Source: Tubiluchus corallicola (lineage: Eukaryota > Priapulida > Priapulimorpha > Priapulimorphida > Tubiluchidae). From it: a DNA stretch of 30,397 nucleotides. Where the stretch lies: assembly GCA_030141605.1 (NCBI GenBank), contig JAQGDQ010001670.1, positions 1-30,397 on the forward strand. Reading direction: 5' to 3'. Below the pieces are notes generated by a model. That model had not been told where the DNA came from. It did no database searches and saw only the letters and a program-made list of their open reading frames with translations. A program made the translations under genes and the position numbers. Each line of letters starts with the position of its first letter. Position 1 is the first letter of the stretch. Positions 25,369 to 30,397 of this stretch are shown here, one piece after another.

Positions 25369-26551
25369 TTATTTGTCTTTAAAATGGTTCACTCATTACT
25401 CATTATAATAAATTGAGTAAGCCTCAGCGCGTAATGTTAAGATAACAACACTGTTCAAGACAAATGCGTCCAGTGCAGACTAAAAAAACTAAAGTGCAAA
25501 ACTAAGGCCTAATTATATACAATAAATGAACATATTTACAAACACCATATTAAAATATTTTTACAAAACAATATTACAAAAGTACATTAAATTTTACATG
25601 ACATATTTTACACTATATATATACATTTGACATGACACAATTAACAGAAACATGCTTTATATTACATAAACTTCACTCATTACATTTACACTATTTATAC
25701 ATTTGACATCACAAAACTAACATAACACGTATTACATTACATAATTTAAAAAAAATCATTTTTAATCGTTATATGAAGTCAGGGGCGGGGGTAGATGAAA
25801 GTTGGGCCTGTGTAATTGCATGTAACAGTGAAGAACTAGTGACATTTCTGTGATAATAATTCGTTCATGTAAATCATTCTTGAAAAAAAATGTGTTCACT
25901 TGTGATGTTATGTTAGGTAGAATGTTTTGAACCAGTTTAAGATTTGGTCCTGTGTTCCTTTAAACGTTCTCAAATTGCACTTGTAATTCATAATAGTAAA
26001 ATTATTCAATTTACTTTTTGTGGGCAAAAATCTTCAGTACGAAAATGTACAGTTTTCAAATTTAATCTCGTTTTTTGTTCTACGATAATCTGAGTTATAG
26101 CCTATAAGCATAGCAGCTTGCGCGCACGGAAAATATCATTCTTTAAACTGCATCAGTGAGCATCAGCAGCAGCTGCAGCTGGGTGCTTAGAGGATTATCT
26201 CAAAGCTCCACCTTCGTGGCCTATATTTGATCCGTGACCTATAATAAACTAATTGACAGAGGCACCATGTGTGTGGGCGTAGCTACAGCCTGAAATGCAG
26301 ATATCAATGCGCCCGCATGAGACCTCTTTCAGAGAGATGGTGCATTCAAACCACTTAGTTTCTGGAAAATAATTGATTATGTGTGTCCGGATAAGAAAGC
26401 AAGAATAAGAAAGAAAGAAAGATAGTAGGAAAGATAGAAAAAAGAAAGAAAAAAGACGAAAGAAGGAAGGACGTGAAAGAGGAAGAAAGGGAAAGGGTGG
26501 AAGGAAAAAGAAAATAATCGATTGTGTGTAACTGGATAAGGAAGCAAGAAT

Positions 26552-26603
<52 letters not shown>

Positions 26604-26653
26604 ACGCGAAAGAAAATAATCGATTGTGTGTAACTGGATAAGGAATCAAGAAT

Positions 26654-26713
<60 letters not shown>

Positions 26714-29117
26714 ACGCGAAAGAAAATAATCGATTGTGTGTAACTGGATAAGGAAGCAAGAATAAGAAAGAAAGAAAGATAGTAGGAAGAAAGAAAGAAA
26801 AAAGAAGGAAGGAGGTGAAAAAAGAAGAAAGGGAAAGCGAGAAAGGAAAAAGAAAAATAATTGATCGTGTGTAACTGAAAGAAAGAAAGATAGTACGAAA
26901 GAAAGAAAGAACAAAGAACAAAGAACAAAGAACGAAAGAACGAAGGAGGTGAAAGAGGAAGAAATAAAGGGAAAAGGCGGAAGGAAAAAGAAAAATAATT
27001 GATCGTAAATAAGCGAATGAGGAAGCAAGAAGTAAGAAAGAGAGAAAAACAGTAGGAAGAAAGAAAGGAAAAAGAACGAAATAACGAAGTAGGTGAAAAA
27101 GGAAAAAAGAAAGGGAAGGGGCAGAAGGAAAAAGAAAAATAATTGATTGTAAGTAACCGAATAAGGAAGCAAGAATAAGAAAGAGAGAAAGATAGTAGGA
27201 AACAAAGACAGAAGAAAGAAAAAAGAACGAAAGAAGGAATGAAGTGAAAGAGGAAGAAGAAAGGGAAAAGGCGGAAGGAAAAAGAAAAATAATTGATCGT
27301 AAATAAGCGAATGAGGAAGCAAGAAGTAAGAAAGAGAGAAAAACAGTAGGAAGAAAGAAAGGAAAAAGAACGAAATAACGAAGTAGGTGAAAAAGGAAAA
27401 AAGAAAGGGAAGGGGCAGAAGGAAAAAGAAAAATAATTGATTGTAAGTAACCGAATAAGGAAGCAAGAATAAGAAAGAGAGAAAGATAGTAGGAAACAAA
27501 GACAGAAGAAAGAAAAAAGAACGAAAGAAGGAATGAAGTGAAAGAGGAAGAAGAAAGGGAAAAGGCGGAAGGAAAAAGAAAAATAATTGATCGTAAATAA
27601 GCGAATGAGGAAGCAAGAAGTAAGAAAGAGAGAAAAACAGTAGGAAGAAAGAAAGGAAAAAGAAGGAAGGAGGTGAAAGAAGAAGAAAGAAAGGGAAAGC
27701 GAGAAAGGAAAAACAAAAATAATTGATTGTATGTAACCGGAAAAGAAGCAAAAAGTAAGAAAGAGAGAAAGCTAGTGGGAAAGAAAGAAAGAACAAAGAA
27801 AAAGAAAGAAAGAGTGAAAGAAGAAGAAAAAAAGGGAAAGGGCGGAAGGAAAAATAAAAATAATTGATTGTGTAGCAAGAAGCAAGAAGTAAGAAATAGA
27901 GAAAGATAGTAGGAAAGAAAGAAATAACAAATAAAAAAGAACGAAAGAAGGAAGGAGGTGAAGAAGAAGAAGAAAGAAAGGGAAAGGAAGCAAGGAAAAG
28001 AAAGTAAGTTAATTAAAAAACTTAAATCTTTGCTATCAAACATTTTTTCTCAAATGTTAGAATAAATTCTAAAACATGGCAATGGTATTTTCACTATTTT
28101 TGGTCTTCCTTAGGAGCGAGCCCAAATAGGGCTACTTCATTCGGACGGCGAGCCCTTCATGTGGCAGTTATGCAAGACGACATGAGAATAATAGAAGAGC
28201 TCATAGAACATAGTAAGTACTGTACATGTGACCGGTTTAAATGACGTAACGATGACGTCATAACAGGTCAATTAAACAAACATAAGTACTGTACATGTGA
28301 CCGGTTTAAATAACGTAACGATGACGTCATAACAGGTCAATTAAACAAACATAAGTAAGGAAGGTATGCAATGCATCGGTTAATTCCTGTTCATTTATTG
28401 GTTCACTATTGCTGCACTTTTTTTCGAATTTCACTTTCTGCGCATGCGCACACCTTCGTTTTTATCTAATGCAAACTTTCACGAAAAATGACTGTGATGT
28501 GCGGTGGTTGGTCAAATAAAAGTTTGCTGTGTGCCATAACAAACTCACCAAATTTAAAGCACATTGTTCACAAACGGTCTGTCCATTGTTTTAACTAATA
28601 AACCTTTTCACAGTTTCGTTGTGCACATGCGCAGTTGCTGTAGGTCAAAGGTTAAGTGTACCACAACAACGCGTCTTATCTACAACCGTAACGTGACATG
28701 CGTGAAAATCAAAGTCATCTGCCACATCAGTTCAGTAGCTTCAGATGTTTTTTCACGGTCTTTACTTAATTATGCATTATTCTCTGTGAGATCTTGTTTG
28801 GAAACAAGAAAAATGAACTAGGTAAGGTTCTACTTAGCTGTTAAAACTGTTACTATTACAGTAGCTTGGGCTGCGAGGTGTTGTCAAGTGTACACAAATG
28901 GTAGCCTTTGAGCTTTTTACGATCACCATCAATCACTGGAACCGTGTAAAAGCTTATTGATTTGCTTCAGAACTGTGATGACTCCATGTTTTTTTCAGGA
29001 GCTCGACTCGGTGTAAAAGACGAATTTGACATGACGGCTTTGGATTTAGCCAAACAGTTTGGTAATAAAGAAGCGGCAAGTCTACTTAACTCGATGGCTT
29101 GGAAGAGAAAAAAATAG
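19634..29117 (+). CDS. Ubiquitin-like domain plus ankyrin-repeat protein (ANKUB1-like)
   Basis: Four exons join in frame: 19634-19877, 23540-23785, 28114-28212 and 28999-29117. They total 708 nt, 235 residues, ending at TAG 29115-29117. All introns are GT-AG and interrupt after codon position 1. Residues 1-15 are Lys/Arg/Thr-rich. A ubiquitin-like fold spans about 16-90 (LKIYLKVH, TTMLDLRAAME, DDDTTVADAFLVNGSSITV). A Trp-rich linker (RPWWYWEA) leads to ankyrin repeats at about 140-172 (VALFIACRRSHYKLVHLLL), 175-207 (RRALHVAVMQDDMRIIEEL) and a short last one at 208-235. This domain order and the Trp-rich junction resemble vertebrate ANKUB1, a poorly understood family, but this protein is much shorter. 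An in-frame TAG at 19616-19618 supports the start. The first donor (G|GTACAG) is not strong; the phase requires it. Its function is probably protein binding, and this is inference. AATAAA at 29163 and 29194 are likely polyadenylation signals. Confidence 0.82.
19930..20370. repeat. Cryptic tetranucleotide repeat (GTCA then CCAA type)
   Basis: From 19930 to about 20215 the plus strand is dominated by TCAG/TTAG/TCGG tetramers. From about 20215 to 20370 it turns into CCAA/CCAG/CTAA tetramers, close to the complementary pattern. It begins about 50 bp after the first exon of the ankyrin gene. Confidence 0.8.
20371..21041. other. Intron segment with a possible minus-strand exon
   Basis: A CRE palindrome TGACGTCA lies at 20466-20473. 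On the minus strand 21036..20833 is open for 67 codons and looks protein-like (FLQEVYERMQPLHPMLSF, DIPGVAFEYNGL), with a TTGCAG acceptor inside it. I recognise no family. It could be a fragment of a nested gene or an element-encoded protein. Confidence 0.25.
21042..21141. repeat. 37-bp tandem repeat with internal dyad
   Basis: About 2.5 units at exact 37-bp spacing. Each full unit contains AGTTCA-CGA-TGAACT, an inverted repeat of a nuclear-receptor-like half-site with a 3-bp spacer. The third copy is changed to AGTTCACGACGAAG. Confidence 0.85.
21183..21538 (+). mobile_element. Solo-LTR-like segment
   Basis: A 356-bp stretch beginning TGTTG and ending CAACA, the inverted ends usual for LTRs. 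Inside, in order, are heat-shock-like motifs, a TATA box (21299-21306), and an ATAATAAA signal at about 21464, matching the U3-R-U5 layout. No primer-binding site or internal region follows, and the flanks CAGAT and GTCAT do not form a target duplication. A solo LTR is the best explanation; a cellular heat-shock promoter is the alternative. Confidence 0.5.
21203..21306 (+). promoter_or_regulatory. Heat-shock elements plus TATA box
   Basis: GAAgtTTCgaGAActTTC at 21254-21271 is a perfect four-unit heat-shock element with alternating GAA/TTC at 5-bp spacing. A second, partial cluster with GAAtgTTC is at 21203-21220, and a third (TTCtaGAttgTTC) at 21275-21287. TATATAAG follows at 21299-21306, a spacing like that of hsp70 promoters. 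Transcription would start near 21330 on the plus strand. No heat-shock coding sequence follows. The binding protein would be HSF trimers; activity is inferred. Confidence 0.65.
21631..22311 (+). mobile_element. Repeat X copy 3
   Basis: Full-length partner of 106-776, in the same orientation, with ends TTAAAGGACAAGAAAA and TTTTCTTGTGTTTTAA. It contains the CRE palindrome at 21798-21805. It is non-coding and lies in the first intron of the ankyrin gene. Confidence 0.75.
22365..22822. mobile_element. piggyBac-type non-autonomous element
   Basis: A 458-bp element flanked by TTAA at 22361-22364 and 22823-22826, with inverted ends CCCTTTCATACCC and GGGACTGAAAGGG. TTAA target sites and CCCTTT-type ends are diagnostic of piggyBac transposons. 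Two perfect copies of the dyad GTATCCCGTGGGATAC occur inside, at 22381-22396 and 22676-22691. There is no transposase. Confidence 0.8.
22827..23149. other. GC-richer intron segment
   Basis: From about 22890 to 23060 the sequence is richer in GC and CpG than its surroundings. It has an ATG frame of about 50 codons and a possible CAG|...|GTATAC exon shape. Neither frame joins the neighbouring ankyrin exons without a stop. It is unassigned. Confidence 0.2.
23150..23500. repeat. (GACT)n-type cryptic repeat before the second ankyrin exon
   Basis: Blocks of ACTGACTGACTGACTAACT at about 23161-23200, 23290-23315 and 23440-23495. They are the reverse complement of the GTCA-type block at 19930-20215. 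The last block ends about 40 bp before the exon that starts at 23540. Confidence 0.8.
23786..24669. other. Intron segment with short simple repeats
   Basis: Contains five GAATAT units at 24346-24376 and a TATAT/ATTAT-rich run at 24474-24509. No exon or element was recognised in the rest. Confidence 0.4.
24670..25975. repeat. Dispersed repeat R, copy B (split by an insertion)
   Basis: Aligns in order with 7490-8740. The alignment breaks at about 25323 and resumes at about 25810, so roughly 480 bp were inserted in this copy. No coding sequence is present. Confidence 0.65.
25324..25770 (-). mobile_element. Insertion in repeat R: (TA)n plus probable LINE 3' UTR
   Basis: A 43-bp pure TA run (25324-25366) is followed by CTTTATTTGTC. 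On the minus strand this reads GACAAATAAAG then TATATA, the same arrangement as the AATAAATCT plus TA-rich tail of the LINE at 19200. The remaining 400 bp (ACATTTGACAT-type sequence) are non-coding. A LINE tail is the best guess. Confidence 0.35.
25976..26394. other. Intron segment, little recognised
   Basis: A short CAG/CTG-rich patch with overlapping E-boxes (CAGCTGCAGCTG at about 26170). No exon or repeat was recognised. Confidence 0.3.
26395..28010. repeat. Polypurine (GAAA-rich) satellite with 294-bp higher-order repeat
   Basis: About 1.6 kb of GAAA/GGAA sequence punctuated by a marker AATAATTGATYGT that recurs roughly every 100-150 bp. In the centre, pairs of monomers form a 294-bp unit: GATCGTAAATAAGCG starts at 27001, 27295 and 27589, with the copies almost identical by eye. 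The plus strand is nearly all purine. Ser/Phe/Leu-rich open frames on the minus strand, up to about 500 codons, come from the repeat. It lies in the second intron of the ankyrin gene. Confidence 0.9.
28214..28356. repeat. Tandem duplication, 2 x 69 bp, at a splice donor
   Basis: The unit starting TAAGTACTGTACATGTGACC recurs 69 bp later, with a single difference seen. The first unit begins inside the donor GTAAGT of the ankyrin exon ending at 28212; the second reads ATAAGT and cannot serve as a GT donor. Each unit carries a CRE palindrome (28253-28260 and 28322-28329). Confidence 0.85.
28357..28998. other. Last intron of the ankyrin gene
   Basis: Holds a perfect NRF1-type palindrome TGCGCATGCGCA at 28439-28450 and a half-like CACATGCGCAG at 28622. 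No exon was recognised. It ends in a T-rich tract and CAG acceptor at 28998. Confidence 0.35.
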
Positions 29118-29499
29118 AAACTGAAATATCTTAGCTATCGGAGCAAAGTGAGCAACGTGTTAAATAAAATGCGTATTTAATTACAGAGATTTTAATAAAA
29201 AGTAATTAAAAACTTACGTCGTCTTGCTAACTGGACAATTTTGATAGCAAGGCCTTCTTGGTTATTTTGTTTTTTTACGCAAAAGTTTTTAACCTCACAA
29301 ACTAACACGAATTAGGAAGCCTAACAAATTAATTCGAATTTAATTTCTGGCAGTGTATGTTCACGCCTAAACACCCGGAGGTCCCAAAAATTCTTCACTA
29401 ATTTGTTTTACTGCGTTAGGCCTACCATTGCAAATTGTAGTGTTGAATCAAAACTTAGTACAAAACGAAAATTACGGTCAGCTCTTCTGCTTTTGAGCA
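29118..29499 (+). other. 3' flank of the ankyrin gene
   Basis: AATAAA signals at 29163-29168 and 29194-29199 probably end the transcript. No other feature was seen before the tandem array. Confidence 0.45.
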
Positions 29500-30397
29500 G
29501 ATACTGACTGTTATTTTCATTTTAAGAAATCGTTTCCTTGCTTAAGTGGGTGCTGGTTATTTTCTTTTTAAGAATTTGTTCCTCCGCTTAAGTGGGTGCT
29601 GGCTCTTATTTTCATTTTAAGTTATTGTTTCCTTCGTCAAGTGGATACTGGATGTCATTTTCTTTTTTTAGAAATCGTTTCCTTGCTTAAGTGAGTGTGA
29701 TTGTTATTTTCATTTTAAGAATTTGTTTCTTTACTTAAGTGAGTGTGACTGTCATTTTCATTTTAAGAACTTGTTTCTTTGCTTAAGTGGGTGTGGCTGT
29801 TATTTTCACTTTAAGAAATCGTTTCTTTGCTTAAGTGGGCACTGGCTGTTATTTTCACTTTAAGAAATCGTTTCTTTGCTTAAGTGAGTGTGATTGTTAT
29901 TTTCATTTTAAGAATTTGTTTCTTTACTTAAGTGGGTGTGGCTGTTATTTTCATTTTAAGAATTCGTTTCTTTGCTTAAGTGAGTGTGACTGTCATTTTA
30001 ATTTTAAGAATTTGTTTCTTTACCTAAGTGGGTGTGACTGTTATTTTCATTTTAAGAAATCGTTTCTTTGCTTAAGTGAGTGTGATTGTTATTTTCATTT
30101 TAAGAATGTGTTTCTTTACTTAAGTGGGTGTGACTGTTATTTTCATTTTAAGAAATCGTTTCTTTGCTTAAGTGGGTGTGACTGTTATTTTCATTTTAAG
30201 AAATCGTTTCTTTACTTAAGTGGGTGTGATTGTTATTTTCATTTTAAGAATTTGTTTCTTTACTTAAGTGGGTGTGACTGTTATTTTCATTTTAAGAAAT
30301 CGTTTCTTTGCTTAAGTGAGTGTGATTGTTATTTTAATTTTAAGAATTTGTTTCTTTACTTAAGTGGGTGTGGCTGTTATTTTCATTTTAAGAATTC
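29500..30397. repeat. 48-bp tandem array, continuing past the right edge
   Basis: Units share TTATTTTCATTTTAAGAA and CTTAAGTG. CTTAAG starts at 29734, 29782, 29830, 29879 and 29927, that is 48 bp with one 49-bp step. Two variants (GAATTTGTTTCTTTACTT and GAAATCGTTTCTTTGCTT) partly alternate, hinting at a 96-bp higher-order unit. About 18 units are visible. Confidence 0.9.

Noticed and set aside
26249-28043. Ser/Phe/Leu-rich frames of up to about 500 codons on the minus strand
   Set aside because: Translation of the polypyrimidine strand of a satellite; the frames shift with the repeat units.

Overview
The window is AT-rich animal nuclear DNA. Its genes are split by consensus GT-AG introns, their domains are metazoan (muscle-type Ig/Fn3 protein, Shaker-type Kv channel, ubiquitin-like plus ankyrin protein), and introns and spacers are full of mobile elements and satellites. 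A marine invertebrate is likely. A tunicate is possible: the Kv gene has a splice acceptor 15 nt before its ATG and no visible upstream exon, as with spliced-leader trans-splicing. The lineage is not proven.

Layout. (1) 1-1744 is a large inverted repeat. Inside it the first half of an Ig domain lies on the minus strand and runs off the left edge, while the matching second half occurs twice, once on each arm. (2) 1714-6704, plus strand: 3' end of a titin/twitchin-like gene with an Ig half and three Fn3 domains in six exons. Its introns hold a fold-back element, a 32-bp minisatellite with higher-order structure, and a hAT element with perfect target-site duplications. (3) 6705-10659: spacer with a dispersed repeat, a tRNA-like SINE fragment, a strong hairpin and a second hAT element. 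(4) 10660-13858, minus strand: a Kv1 (Shaker) potassium channel, rebuilt here from four coding exons as 489 residues. (5) 13859-19633: a gene-poor stretch of microsatellites, a fold-back repeat, a tRNA-like fragment and the 3' end of a LINE. (6) 19634-29117, plus strand: a four-exon, 235-residue ubiquitin-like plus ankyrin-repeat protein resembling ANKUB1. Its long introns carry a solo-LTR-like segment with a textbook heat-shock element and TATA box, a piggyBac-type element, a third copy of the repeat from region 1, a dispersed repeat split by another insertion, and a 1.6-kb polypurine satellite. (7) 29118-30397: 3' flank and a 48-bp tandem array running off the right edge.

The three genes are not an operon. 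The muscle-type gene and the Kv gene converge; the Kv and ankyrin genes diverge. I see no shared pathway. The exon models rest on splice consensus, reading-phase agreement and domain continuity, and all three spliced frames close exactly. The most interesting signals are the inverted, split Ig domain at the left end, the LTR-like heat-shock promoter inside an intron, and the clustering of CRE (TGACGTCA) palindromes, several of them carried by repeats.
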